From assembly GCA_030429565.1 (NCBI GenBank), contig JAUIFE010000002.1, forward strand, positions 186,001-250,000: a stretch of DNA of 64,000 nucleotides, given 5' to 3'. The notes beneath the pieces are model-generated. The model ran no database searches. It had not been told where the DNA came from and saw only the letters and a list, made by a program, of their open reading frames with translations. The first letter of the stretch is position 1, and every line of letters begins with the position of its first letter. Positions 45,285 through 53,648 of this stretch are shown here, piece after piece. Position numbers and translations under genes: made by a program. The DNA comes from Holophagae bacterium (GTDB lineage Bacteria > Acidobacteriota > Holophagae > Acanthopleuribacterales > Acanthopleuribacteraceae).

Positions 45285-46053
45285 TGAGTTCCTCAAGCTT
45301 AGTTTTATGACCGGCATCAAGAGCAACTTATCGGATAAACGGTCATTTAGACGAATTTTTGAATGCACCCGGATCGACCCGATCTCAATCCTTGTCACCA
45401 AGCAAGAGTCGGTCCTTTTCCGATCTTTTCGGATACAGCAAAAATCTTACCATCACCCCGTCTCGGAAAAAAGCGGAGCAATGTAAGCTAGATCAACCAT
45501 GCGCGCAAATCACCGGCCTTGGCGACCCATCCTCGCCCGGCCCAGCGGTGCCCGCAACCAGCCAACCCCTAGGATGATCCGTAAAACGCTTTCCTGTCGT
45601 GCGGTGCTTCCCTTGTTCAAACGGGAAAAGCCGTCTTAGGGTTTTCACCCCATCGGCTCGTTTGCCGGCAACAGTTTCGGTCAAAATACTGGTCTTCAAC
45701 AACTTGTGGAAATACTAAAGGCAACCGCTGTTCCACCGCTGCATTTGCCAAACGGTTGCACGCCAAGCCTTTGTCCGAAATCATCGGCATTTATCGCACT
45801 TCTCAGGTTTTGGGGATTAAAACCTGTCATGACGATCCACCTTGTCCTGGCCGCGCCACGCGGGTGAGCCCATCTCACCGCGATTTTTCCGTGGACCCAA
45901 GCCCGCGCTTTTTCTTCCCCGGCACCGCGCAGCCTCCTAATCCGGGTTAGAATGGGCACGGCATCTCCTTTGACTACAGCTTCTTCAAGCGTCTTTTGCC
46001 GACGCAATCGCCGTGCTTTGTCGGCGATGGAACCATCACATCGAGGAACCCTT
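45285..46053. other. Divergent intergenic region, paralogue B / glpK
   Basis: About 770 bp without a convincing gene. Short open frames exist on both strands but lack SD sites and protein-like composition. A TAAGAT -10-like hexamer exists on the minus strand near 45445, without a good -35. No riboswitch of a known class was recognised. The size is large for this compact window. Confidence 0.4.
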
Positions 46054-47532
46054 ATGTCCGAATTTGTTCTGGCCGTGGACCAAGGCACCACCAGCTCCCG
46101 TGCCATTGTTTTTGATCGCGACGCACGCATTCACGGAATGGCGCAACAAGAATTCCCCCAGCTCTTTCCCGCCGACGGCTGGGTAGAACACCGCCCCGCC
46201 GACTTGCTCAACAGCACGCGCCACGTGTGTCACGAAGCCCTCAAGGCCGCCAACCTGAAACCGCAGCAAATCGCGGCCATCGGCATTACCAACCAACGGG
46301 AAACCACCTTGGTCTGGGATCGCCACACCGGCGAACCCATATACAATGCCGTGGTTTGGCAAGACCGTCGTACCGCCGATTATTGTCGGCGCCTCAAACA
46401 GCAAGGTCACGAGGCCCTGGTCCGCCGTAAAACCGGCCTGCTCCTCGACCCTTACTTTTCAGCCACCAAGCTGCGCTGGATTTTACGCAATCACGCCGAC
46501 GCCTCGCGCGCCGCCGCCGCCGGCAACCTGTGTTTCGGTACTGTCGATACCTGGCTGCTTTGGTCGCTGAGCAAGAAACGCCGTCACGCCACCGACGCCA
46601 CCAACGCCTCGCGCACACTTTTATTCGACATCCATCAAGGCACCTGGGACGATGACCTGCTCGCCTTATTCGAAATACCCCGCGCCATCTTGCCCGAGGT
46701 CTGCGACAGCGCCGCCGACTTCGGCGTGACCGATTTCCTCGGCTGCGATATTCCCATCTTCGGCATCGCCGGCGACCAGCAGGCCGCCACCCTCGGTCAA
46801 GCTTGTTTTGAGCCAGGCATGGTCAAAAGCACCTATGGGACCGGTTGTTTCATGGTTCAAAATACCGGCGACCGCGTCATCGATTCACAACACCGCCTGC
46901 TCGGCACTATCGCTTACCAAATCGACGGCCGCCGCACTTACGCACTTGAAGGCAGCATTTTTGTAGCCGGTGCCGCCATCCAGTGGTTGCGCGACGCACT
47001 CGGCGTCATCGACACCGCCGCCGCCTCTGAAGCAATGGCCGCCGACCTGAACGACAACCACGGCGTCTATTTCGTGCCCGCTTTTACCGGCCTGGGCGCA
47101 CCTTATTGGAATCCAGACGCGCGTGGCGCTATTCTCGGCTTAACCCGGGACGCCGGCGTGGCCCACATCGTCCGTGCCGCATTGGAAGCCGTGTGTTACC
47201 AGACGCGTGACCTGACCACCGCCATGGCCGGCGACGGCGTCGCTACCAAGCAACTGCGCGTGGACGGCGGCATGGTTGCCAACACCTGGATGTGTCAATT
47301 CTTGGCCGATACCCTTGATATCGAGGTATTGCGCCCGCAAGTTCGCGAGACAACCGCACTCGGCGTCGCCTTTTTGTGTGGGCTCAAACTCGGTTGGTAC
47401 CAGTCATTGGACGAGATCGCCAAGCTGTGGCGCGAAGAACAAGCCTTCAAAGCCGACAGTGACCAAAAACGGCGCGACGCACGCTATCAAGGCTGGCGCA
47501 AAGCCGTAGAACGCATCAACGGCGCCGGTTAA
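46054..47532 (+). CDS. glpK: Glycerol kinase
   Basis: 492 residues. V-D-Q-G-T-T-S-S-R near the N-terminus, G-I-T-N-Q-R-E-T, V-W-Q-D-R-R-T, G-I-A-G-D-Q-Q-A-A, the FGGY signature around Y-G-T-G-C-F-M, and R-V-D-G-G-M-V-A-N are all in place. It phosphorylates glycerol to sn-glycerol 3-phosphate in the cytoplasm. ATG with GAGGAA five bases upstream; the frame is open earlier. No glpF or glpD is adjacent. The stop overlaps that of the convergent ATPase gene by 4 nt. Confidence 0.96.
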   Translation: MSEFVLAVDQGTTSSRAIVFDRDARIHGMAQQEFPQLFPADGWVEHRPADLLNSTRHVCHEALKAANLKPQQIAAIGITNQRETTLVWDRHTGEPIYNAVVWQDRRTADYCRRLKQQGHEALVRRKTGLLLDPYFSATKLRWILRNHADASRAAAAGNLCFGTVDTWLLWSLSKKRRHATDATNASRTLLFDIHQGTWDDDLLALFEIPRAILPEVCDSAADFGVTDFLGCDIPIFGIAGDQQAATLGQACFEPGMVKSTYGTGCFMVQNTGDRVIDSQHRLLGTIAYQIDGRRTYALEGSIFVAGAAIQWLRDALGVIDTAAASEAMAADLNDNHGVYFVPAFTGLGAPYWNPDARGAILGLTRDAGVAHIVRAALEAVCYQTRDLTTAMAGDGVATKQLRVDGGMVANTWMCQFLADTLDIEVLRPQVRETTALGVAFLCGLKLGWYQSLDEIAKLWREEQAFKADSDQKRRDARYQGWRKAVERINGAG

Positions 47533-50168
47533 ATAAGCTCACGGACTTCGTCAATCAAGGCCAGGCGTTCCGGGGCAAGTTGATCAATCGAGATCTTGCC
47601 CCGCTTCAGCGCGATGGCGTCGCAGAGCGGTTGGAAACACACGCGTACCGCTTCATGATCCAGTAACTCGGCTACAGTATCGTCGCGACCCGCGCGCGCC
47701 AGGCAGAAAAACCCTTGCAGCGCGAAATGGCGCAATTCCGTCAAGGCTTCGCCGGCCACCATGGTACGCATGTGGTCCAACAAACTGGGTAACACTTCCG
47801 ACCATGGATAGGGATTGTCGCCGCTCATTTTGAGAAATGCCTCGCGACACAGAGACTCATGGGGTGAGAGTTTAAGCGCCATGATGAAATATTCCATGGC
47901 GCGCGCACGCCGACCCCCGCTGATCAACAGGGATCCCAAATCCAAGTAGAAGAGACCGTCTTCACCGGCGTGTTCAATCGCCTGCATCAAGCAGTCCTCG
48001 GCTTGTTGCGGGCGCTGCAAGGGACCGCGATACAACAGACCCAAATTAGCGTGGGCCAAGGCGGATTTAGCGTCGCAGTCAATGGCACGATGAAAGGCAT
48101 GTTCAGCGTAAGCAGCACGATCCATACGCTCACCGCACAGAACGCCGAGATTATTCCAAGGCAAAGCCGAGTGGTTGCGCAACCGCAATGCACGCCGGAA
48201 AGCGTGTTCGGCATTTTCGATCTGACCCATCTCTGCGAGGGCGATGCCCAAGTTGTTCCAAGCCGAGAAGAAGTTCTCGCGCAGGTCGATGGCCTGGCCA
48301 TAAGCCTCTTCCGCCTCTTCGTAACGACCGAGGTGGTAGGCGTAAAGATTGCCCATCAGGAACCAGTAAATGGGTTCGCGATCACCTTTTTCCAACGCTT
48401 TTTCGGCATGCTGTTCCGCGAGTTTGAAGCGACGGAACGCTTCCGCGTAAACCCGAGCCAAATTGGCGTGGGGTAGCGGGTAGGCGGCGTCGTGGGCACA
48501 GGCGGTTTGGTAGGCGTCCAAGGCGGCGTCGTAAATACCGCGTTCCTCACAAACCGCACCCAACCAATTCCACAGGCGCGCATCAGCGGGAAAGATCTGC
48601 AAGCTGCGACGGCAAGTCGTTTCGGCCAGAGGTAGCGCGTTCATTTGGCGCAACAACAAAATGAGATCACTCCAACCCGCTACATCGGGATGCCCGTCAA
48701 AGAAGCGCTTCACCAAAGGCACGAGCCATTGTTCGAACCAGGCGGCACATTCTTCCTCGGTCGGTTCACCGTCTTCACAGATGTGGTCGGGCAGACGTTC
48801 GGTAAGCCAAGCCTCGATTTGTTGGAAACGCCGTGTGGCGGCATCGTCGCGAAACGGACGGGCGACCAAACCGCGCCGTTTGGGAGCACCCAAGGTGCCG
48901 CCAAAGGCGTTGTAAAAGGCAAAACGCATGGCGCGCGGTTGCTCGGGCGGAACTTCGCGCAAAGCCGCGCGTGGACCCGCATCAATCAACGGAGAAGCAC
49001 GGTAAAAAAGATCCATAAACGCCATTAAATCCATGGCTTTACCAAAACTAAGCCGATCGTATCGGGCCAGGTAAAAGAGGTTGTAGAATCGCTCAACCAG
49101 TTGGTAGGTTTTGCGTTTTTCGGAGCCGCCGACTTCCTCGACGTAGCCTTCTTCAATCAGGCGTTTAATCTGGGCACTGACGTAATTAGAAGGCTTGCGT
49201 AGGCGACGTGTCAGGGGCCCCACACCAACCGGCGACCAGTAACGGGCAATCGCGTCGAAGGTGCGCCGCACCAAGGGTTTTAAGCGGCGAATACGGTTCT
49301 TGTAATCGGCGCCGAGGTCGTCAAACAGGCGTTCGAGATCCGAGAGTACATCAGGGCTTTCGCCACGATGCCAGACGCGGAACAACAAGCGCAATAGGCG
49401 CGGGTTCCCGCCACACAGCACCCGCAACGTGTGAAAGCGCTGCGGCTCGTGTTCAAGGACTGCCGAAACGGCGTCGCTCTCGTAAAAGGCCACCCACTTG
49501 CGAAAGGCTTGCAGCGCTAAATCGCGCCGGAACGGGTCGAGATGGTGGATGCGAAACACATCGTAAAAAACCCCGTCCATGTCGGTAACCGCTTTAAAGT
49601 AACCGGGTGCGGTGGCAACCACGTATAACTCGCGGTGCTGAATCAATTGTTCGCGAAAGGCCCAGGCCTCCTGTTCATTCATGAACGTGCGCGCGATTTG
49701 ATCAAAGGAGTCGACCAGAAGCAGGACTTTTTTACCGAGCACATCCTGCGCTAATTTGAAGAAAAGCGCGGCGGCTTTTTTGGCCAAGCTTTTACCACCC
49801 TCTTCCAGCAACCGATCAGCGTGGTCATTGACCAAGCCGGCCGCCGCCGAGAGCGCGCGAATCGCCTGGAGCCAAAAGTCGGCCAAATCGCCAACAGCAT
49901 TGGGCTCTTCAGGAAACACAACCGGTAACCACTCAGCCTGCAACGCCGGATCAGCCTCGACACCGTATTTAAGCGCCCACAACAAGGTGGTTTTCCCGAG
50001 ACCCGCCGGACCTAACAACAGCACCGGCGGCCGCTCGTATACCGGCCGCTGTTCCTTGAGTGGCAACATGATTTGTTCCAGCAAGTGTTCGCGGCCGACC
50101 ATCTCCTCAAGCAGTACATGGCGCGGCACGGTCGCAGGGTGGTGAAGTTGAAAGTGGCACATGTCCAT
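47529..50168 (-). CDS. STAND-like AAA ATPase with winged helix and TPR repeats
   Basis: About 879 residues. Walker A L-G-P-A-G-L-G-K-T is at residues 52-60, Walker B-like L-L-L-V-D-S-F-D near 150. A winged-helix-like segment follows around 290-350 (L-T-R-R-L-R ... I-K-R-L-I-E-E-G-Y-V). From about 540 to 800 there are TPR repeats (W-N-W-L-G-A; A-W-N-N-L-G-I-A; P-W-N-N-L-G-V). The layout is that of signal-transduction ATPases with numerous domains. The start at ATG 50168 has GGAGA nine bases upstream; an earlier in-frame GTG-type extension is possible. No partner gene is adjacent, so the signal is unknown. Confidence 0.72.
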   Translation of the reverse strand: MDMCHFQLHHPATVPRHVLLEEMVGREHLLEQIMLPLKEQRPVYERPPVLLLGPAGLGKTTLLWALKYGVEADPALQAEWLPVVFPEEPNAVGDLADFWLQAIRALSAAAGLVNDHADRLLEEGGKSLAKKAAALFFKLAQDVLGKKVLLLVDSFDQIARTFMNEQEAWAFREQLIQHRELYVVATAPGYFKAVTDMDGVFYDVFRIHHLDPFRRDLALQAFRKWVAFYESDAVSAVLEHEPQRFHTLRVLCGGNPRLLRLLFRVWHRGESPDVLSDLERLFDDLGADYKNRIRRLKPLVRRTFDAIARYWSPVGVGPLTRRLRKPSNYVSAQIKRLIEEGYVEEVGGSEKRKTYQLVERFYNLFYLARYDRLSFGKAMDLMAFMDLFYRASPLIDAGPRAALREVPPEQPRAMRFAFYNAFGGTLGAPKRRGLVARPFRDDAATRRFQQIEAWLTERLPDHICEDGEPTEEECAAWFEQWLVPLVKRFFDGHPDVAGWSDLILLLRQMNALPLAETTCRRSLQIFPADARLWNWLGAVCEERGIYDAALDAYQTACAHDAAYPLPHANLARVYAEAFRRFKLAEQHAEKALEKGDREPIYWFLMGNLYAYHLGRYEEAEEAYGQAIDLRENFFSAWNNLGIALAEMGQIENAEHAFRRALRLRNHSALPWNNLGVLCGERMDRAAYAEHAFHRAIDCDAKSALAHANLGLLYRGPLQRPQQAEDCLMQAIEHAGEDGLFYLDLGSLLISGGRRARAMEYFIMALKLSPHESLCREAFLKMSGDNPYPWSEVLPSLLDHMRTMVAGEALTELRHFALQGFFCLARAGRDDTVAELLDHEAVRVCFQPLCDAIALKRGKISIDQLAPERLALIDEVRELI

Positions 50169-50534
50169 AGGGTAGGGTCTCCAGTGGTCAGAACACATTG
50201 ATGAGACGCAAGCACCATGCCGACCGGCAGGCACTCACAACAAAAAAAGGCATTAGGTGAGCTAGATCGGGTTGCGGTGACCCGTAAACAAAGGATCACC
50301 CAGGAGCCGACAAGCCCCGCCGGCACCGCTCAAATAAGCGCTAAAGATCAGAAAGCCAAGAACAAGGATAAACGGAGTGATTGATAACCAGCTTACCTCT
50401 TACACTGGCCTGACACAATAAGTGTGATGCAAAATCAAAAAAAGAAGGCAATTTCATCACGCACGCTTTTCGTACGCAACGATATCATTGCACAGAAGAT
50501 AATTCGTCGCCATTCAACCAGGTTAGCAACATAT
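50169..50534. other. Intergenic region between ATPase gene and decayed methyltransferase
   Basis: No gene is seen. The part from about 50380 to 50530 is AT-rich and may hold the ATPase promoter on the minus strand, but no clear hexamer pair was found. Confidence 0.35.
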
Positions 50535-50935
50535 CTATTGCGCATCAGAGGGTAGCGGAAAAGTCTCATCAAAATATCGCGTGCCCGACCGCGCCGCCGT
50601 CGGCACCCCCTGTTGGCCCTGATAGGCATACATCAAAATTCCAGCAGCGACCGCCACGTTTAACGACGGCACACCGCCCCACTGCGGAATAGACACAACC
50701 CGCTCACAAAACTCGGTGGCATCCGCCAGACCGCGACCGCCTCAGCGAGTAAGTAAAAGTGGCGTCGCTTGAGTGCCTGAAAGGTGCCTTGCGCGCCGGT
50801 CATTTTGATTTTTTGCCGACCGACGATCAACAACTCTTCACAACCAAAGGCGTAAGCCGACCTGGCGATCATCCCGACATTGTTGTTTTTCTCTACATTA
50901 AACAAAATGATCTTAAAACGCCCCGCCACAATCAC
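50535..50935 (-). pseudogene. Decayed SpoU/TrmH-type RNA methyltransferase
   Basis: From a GTG start (50935 or 50929, with AAGGAG upstream) one frame encodes I-I-L-F-N-V-E-K-N-N-N-V-G-M-I-A-R-S, the SpoU N-terminal motif, on to about L-L-A-E-A-V, then runs out of family sequence and stops. In another frame, ending at the TAG at 50535-50537, lies G-G-R-G-L-A-D-A-T-E-F-C-E-R and V-S-I-P-Q-W-G-G-V-P-S-L-N-V-A-V-A-A-G, the SpoU C-terminal motifs. Roughly 35 codons that should join them are missing. An internal deletion with frameshift fits. The enzyme would 2'-O-methylate tRNA or rRNA but cannot be made intact here. Confidence 0.8.
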
Positions 50936-51031
50936 CTCTCCTTAAGTCGAACGCGTCGCAACCCCACCGGACAACAACCTCGTTTCGCCTCATCTTAGCC
51001 CGGCACCTCCCGCTTTGCGCCGTGATTCCAT

Positions 51032-51058
51032 AAAAAAAGCCCCCGGGTGGACGGGGGC
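51032..51058 (-). terminator. Strong intrinsic terminator of the hsp20 operon
   Basis: On the minus strand GCCCCCG, a 6-base loop and CGGGGGC are followed by seven T. It lies about 70 bp after the second Hsp20 gene. Confidence 0.9.
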
Positions 51059-51125
51059 CAAAGAAAGCGGAACGACTGGGTGCCGAAGTTAACGTTCCAA
51101 GAGACAGAAGGTGAAGGAATGTTGC

Positions 51126-51536
51126 TTAACGCGCCGCGACCGGAATACGAATCGGTTTCGCGCTTTCACGCGGCGCAATCGTCAAGGTTAAAACACCAGC
51201 TTCCAGGCCGGCTTGAATCGAGGCAGGGTCGTATTGGTTGGGAATCTTAAAGCTCGCCTCATAGCGGTTGCGTGAAATTTCACCATAAACCTTGCGGAAA
51301 CCTTCCATTTCCACCTCAGGCGCTTCGGCCTTGAGCACCAAACGCTCATTTTCAACCTGAATGTCTAAGTCACCGGGCGCAACACCAGGCAACACAGCAG
51401 TAAACACAAGCGCCTCGTCGCGACGCTCGAAGCGGTGGCGTGGAACCACACTAAAGGATTTTTTCTCGGTGGCAGGGCTTTCCTGGCGGGTGATGGGCGT
51501 CGTTTGTTGGTTCTGCTTTTCTAAAGTAGCGGTCGT
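51126..51536 (-). CDS. Hsp20/alpha-crystallin small heat-shock protein
   Basis: 136 residues. The alpha-crystallin domain runs from about 40 to 125, with A-V-L-P-G-V-A-P-G-D-L and G-V-L-T-L-T-I-A-P; an I-x-I/V C-terminal tail (I-R-I-P-V) is present. These are ATP-independent holdase chaperones. ATG 51536 with GAGGAGG seven bases before. Second gene of a two-gene hsp20 operon; 31 bp after the first. Confidence 0.9.
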   Translation of the reverse strand, partial: TTATLEKQNQQTTPITRQESPATEKKSFSVVPRHRFERRDEALVFTAVLPGVAPGDLDIQVENERLVLKAEAPEVEMEGFRKVYGEISRNRYEASFKIPNQYDPASIQAGLEAGVLTLTIAPRESAKPIRIPVAAR

Positions 51537-51567
51537 CATGGCTTGTCCTCCTCTAATCTCAAAACCG

Positions 51568-51984
51568 TTAAGCCACATTCACTTGAATGCGTTTGGGTTT
51601 GTCTTCTTCACGTTTTTCCAAAGAGATCATCAAACGGCCATGGTTCAACTCGGCCGCGACTTGATCCTCGCGAACGCGGAAGGGCAGGTTAATCACACGC
51701 TGGAAATCGCCTAAGGAAAGCGGGTTCTCTTGTTCCGCGGAGAAACGGCCTTCGATGTGAAGCTTTTTTCCCTCGACGGAAAGGTGCAAATCCTCGGCGC
51801 GCCAACCAGGCACATCAACCACAACCTTGGCACCTTCATCGGCAAGGTAAAGGTTGACGGGATGAGCGGCGGCACGGCCGTCTTGCTGAAAGGCAGGGAA
51901 GAGGCGATTAAACTCGCGGTCTAAGAAGTCAAAGTCAAATGAAGAAGCCCAGTGTCTGGGAAAGGCGTCAAAAAGTTGCAGCAT
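51568..51984 (-). CDS. Hsp20/alpha-crystallin small heat-shock protein
   Basis: 138 residues. V-V-D-V-P-G-W-R-A-E-D-L and H-G-R-L-M-I-S-L-E-K mark the alpha-crystallin domain; the tail has I-Q-V. The N-terminal arm is rich in Phe. ATG with AGGAGG six bases upstream and a near-consensus promoter at 52031-52059. The two Hsp20 proteins differ enough to form distinct or mixed oligomers. Confidence 0.9.
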   Translation of the reverse strand: MLQLFDAFPRHWASSFDFDFLDREFNRLFPAFQQDGRAAAHPVNLYLADEGAKVVVDVPGWRAEDLHLSVEGKKLHIEGRFSAEQENPLSLGDFQRVINLPFRVREDQVAAELNHGRLMISLEKREEDKPKRIQVNVA

Positions 51985-52030
51985 AACGAACCTCCTGTGA
52001 GTTAGGCCTCGCGGCCGGCTGTCACGATGA

Positions 52031-52059
52031 ATAATATTACCTGCTACCGATGATGTCAA
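52031..52059 (-). promoter_or_regulatory. Near-consensus sigma-70 promoter of the hsp20 operon
   Basis: On the minus strand TTGACA, a 17-bp spacer and TATTAT. The leader to the first ATG is about 40 nt. No CIRCE element or sigma-32-type site was seen. Confidence 0.85.
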
Positions 52060-52108
52060 GTTTCATGACAAACTTTTTTTAAGTTTTTTATCAACTTATC
52101 TTAGTTGA
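52054..52108 (-). promoter_or_regulatory. Three inverted repeats at and upstream of the hsp20 -35
   Basis: TGTCA-n7-TGACA (52054-52070) overlaps the -35 box; AAACTT-n5-AAGTTT (52070-52086) and TCAACT-n6-AGTTGA (52091-52108) follow directly upstream. Their number and spacing suggest operator sites for a stress regulator; the protein is unknown. Confidence 0.45.
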
Positions 52109-52225
52109 ACACACTCACATTCTAAAAAACAGCGCATTTATATGAGCATCAAGCACTCATATTTCCGTTTTTCGACCACAGAAAGCCATTAATCCGACCC
52201 ATCGAGGGGAAATCTGGCCAGAAAT

Positions 52226-52257
52226 CAAAAAAGGCGACCCGTCAAAATAGGTCGCCT
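52226..52257 (-). terminator. Intrinsic terminator of msrB
   Basis: AGGCGACC and GGTCGCCT form an 8-bp stem on a 10-base loop; on the minus strand the 3' side runs into six T. It lies about 45 bp after the msrB stop. Confidence 0.85.
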
Positions 52258-52261
52258 CATT

Positions 52262-52292
52262 AGGTGCCTTCGCACCTTCTCACCGGTGAGAA
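52262..52292. other. Hairpin and 16-bp palindrome after msrB
   Basis: AGGTGC-CTTC-GCACCT (52262-52277) abuts the perfect palindrome TTCTCACCGGTGAGAA (52277-52292), all between the msrB stop and its terminator. The palindrome could be a protein site or extra 3' RNA structure. Confidence 0.5.
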
Positions 52293-52302
52293 AAGCAGAA
52301 TA

Positions 52303-52710
52303 CTAGGAGGGTTCTTTTTGGAATGTCAGGGAAGCGCTATTGATGCAGTACCGCATTCCGGTTGGTCGCGGTCCATCGTTAAAAACGTGGCCCAAATGGG
52401 CGTCGCATTGCGAGCAAAGCACCTCAGTGCGTACCATGCCGTAACCGAGATCGGTTTCAGTAGCAATGTTCTCCTTGACGGACGGCTGCCAGAAAGACGG
52501 CCAACCCGAACCGGAATTGTATTTCTCGTTGGCGTGAAAAAGTTCGGCACCACAACACACGCACAGGTAAATACCCTGCTCCTTGTTGTCGTGGTATTTA
52601 CCGGTAAATGCCGGCTCAGTCCCCTTTTCACGGGTGATCCGGTAGGTTTCAGGATCCAGTTGATCCCGCCATTCAGCCTTTGTCTTTTCAACTTTTTTCG
52701 ATTGCGTCAT
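52303..52710 (-). CDS. msrB: Peptide-methionine (R)-S-oxide reductase
   Basis: 135 residues. Zinc ligands C50-x2-C53 and C99-x2-C102, the substrate-binding G-S-G-W-P-S-F-W, and the catalytic Cys 122 in R-Y-C-I-N are all present. It reduces methionine-R-sulfoxide in proteins using thioredoxin; no signal peptide, so cytoplasmic. ATG with GGAGG five bases before. It is a separate unit with its own terminator next to the hsp20 operon, consistent with a stress-protection theme. Confidence 0.95.
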   Translation of the reverse strand: MTQSKKVEKTKAEWRDQLDPETYRITREKGTEPAFTGKYHDNKEQGIYLCVCCGAELFHANEKYNSGSGWPSFWQPSVKENIATETDLGYGMVRTEVLCSQCDAHLGHVFNDGPRPTGMRYCINSASLTFQKEPS

Positions 52711-53189
52711 GCAAACCTCCCTAATTTAGCCAAAACCAAGTGTGCGTCGACCGAAACGTCACCCTTCTGATAAGTCTAACGCCGGGGGCGGCCGCACCTG
52801 GAAAGCAATGCGACCGAGACGGCGACCCAGGCGCCAGGCCGATTGACAACGCGTCGCAGCCGAGAGCTGACACGAGCGGCTGTCATCAGACAACAGCGAA
52901 CGCAGCCTAAAAAAGAAAACAATGCGCGGCGCCAACCGCTTCCCGGCGAGGTCACAAATAAAGGGCCTCAGTCATGGACAGGAGGGGTGAAACGGCGTCT
53001 CAGATTGCCGGAACCGACACCCGCACCACCTTATTTAAGATGAAAAAAACCTGAAAGCATGATGATAAACGCGGCTCGCGCTTTACTTTTTGATAGCGGA
53101 TTCTTAAAATCAAATGGTGCACATCGCGTTTCACCCGCTTTTATGATGGAACAATCAATCACCGGCACCGTCGCACAAACGCCTGTTCC
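52711..53189. other. Intergenic region msrB / metal-uptake genes
   Basis: About 480 bp between divergent units, without a gene I can support. A search by eye for Fur- or Zur-like palindromes upstream of 53190 found none that is convincing. Confidence 0.35.
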
Positions 53190-53600
53190 ATGCGGCTTCG
53201 CTATCTTTTCATTCGAGTAACCACCGTGCTTTTGTCGCGCATTCCCCAAAACGTTGCCAGGCTGTTGTTGCCGCTGCTCGTTCTGGCACCCCATCTCTTG
53301 GAAGAAGGGTTCCACCAGGAAGAGCACCACCATGCCTGTCTGAGTGAACAGGGGCATCATTATTATGTAGCGAACGCGGACAGTGGCTCGCTGCGCGGCT
53401 TCGGTCTGTACCCGATTGAAATTGGCGACGTCCACCAACACGATTTATGTGCCATTTGCCAACTGGTGCCCCTCGGGTTTAAAAACCAAACCGCCCTGGT
53501 TACGCCGACGATGTCGGCCCCATCCGATCAAGCTTCTTGGATCGCCGACCCGCGTGTCGGTCACCGTCACGCGCCCCGTTCTCGCGCGCCGCCCTGTTGA
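53190..53600 (+). CDS. Small His/Cys-rich exported protein, probably metal-related
   Basis: 136 residues. An N-terminal hydrophobic stretch (L-L-L-P-L-L-V-L-A-P) acts as signal or anchor. It is followed by H-Q-E-E-H-H-H-A-C, G-H-H-Y-Y-V and H-Q-H-D-L-C-A-I-C-Q. His clusters with a CxxC resemble in outline the small DUF2946-type proteins encoded beside metal-related TonB receptors. The ATG has no clear SD, and an in-frame GTG at 53223 is an alternative. The TonB receptor starts 48 bp downstream, so the two are likely one operon. A periplasmic or surface metal-binding role is inference. Confidence 0.6.
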   Translation: MRLRYLFIRVTTVLLSRIPQNVARLLLPLLVLAPHLLEEGFHQEEHHHACLSEQGHHYYVANADSGSLRGFGLYPIEIGDVHQHDLCAICQLVPLGFKNQTALVTPTMSAPSDQASWIADPRVGHRHAPRSRAPPC

Positions 53601-53648
53601 TTTTTCGATCACCACACCTCGAAGAATCACAGATTTAAGGAGAACGTT

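Noticed and set aside
45480..45760. Possible riboswitch in the intergenic region before glpK
   Set aside because: Short GC hairpins are present, but no conserved core of a c-di-GMP, cobalamin or glycine riboswitch could be matched.
45696..46130. Minus-strand frame before glpK
   Set aside because: No SD, Arg-rich, overlaps the glpK start; not protein-like.
52031..52108. CIRCE (HrcA) operator at hsp20
   Set aside because: The inverted repeats do not match the TTAGCACTC-n9-GAGTGCTAA pattern.
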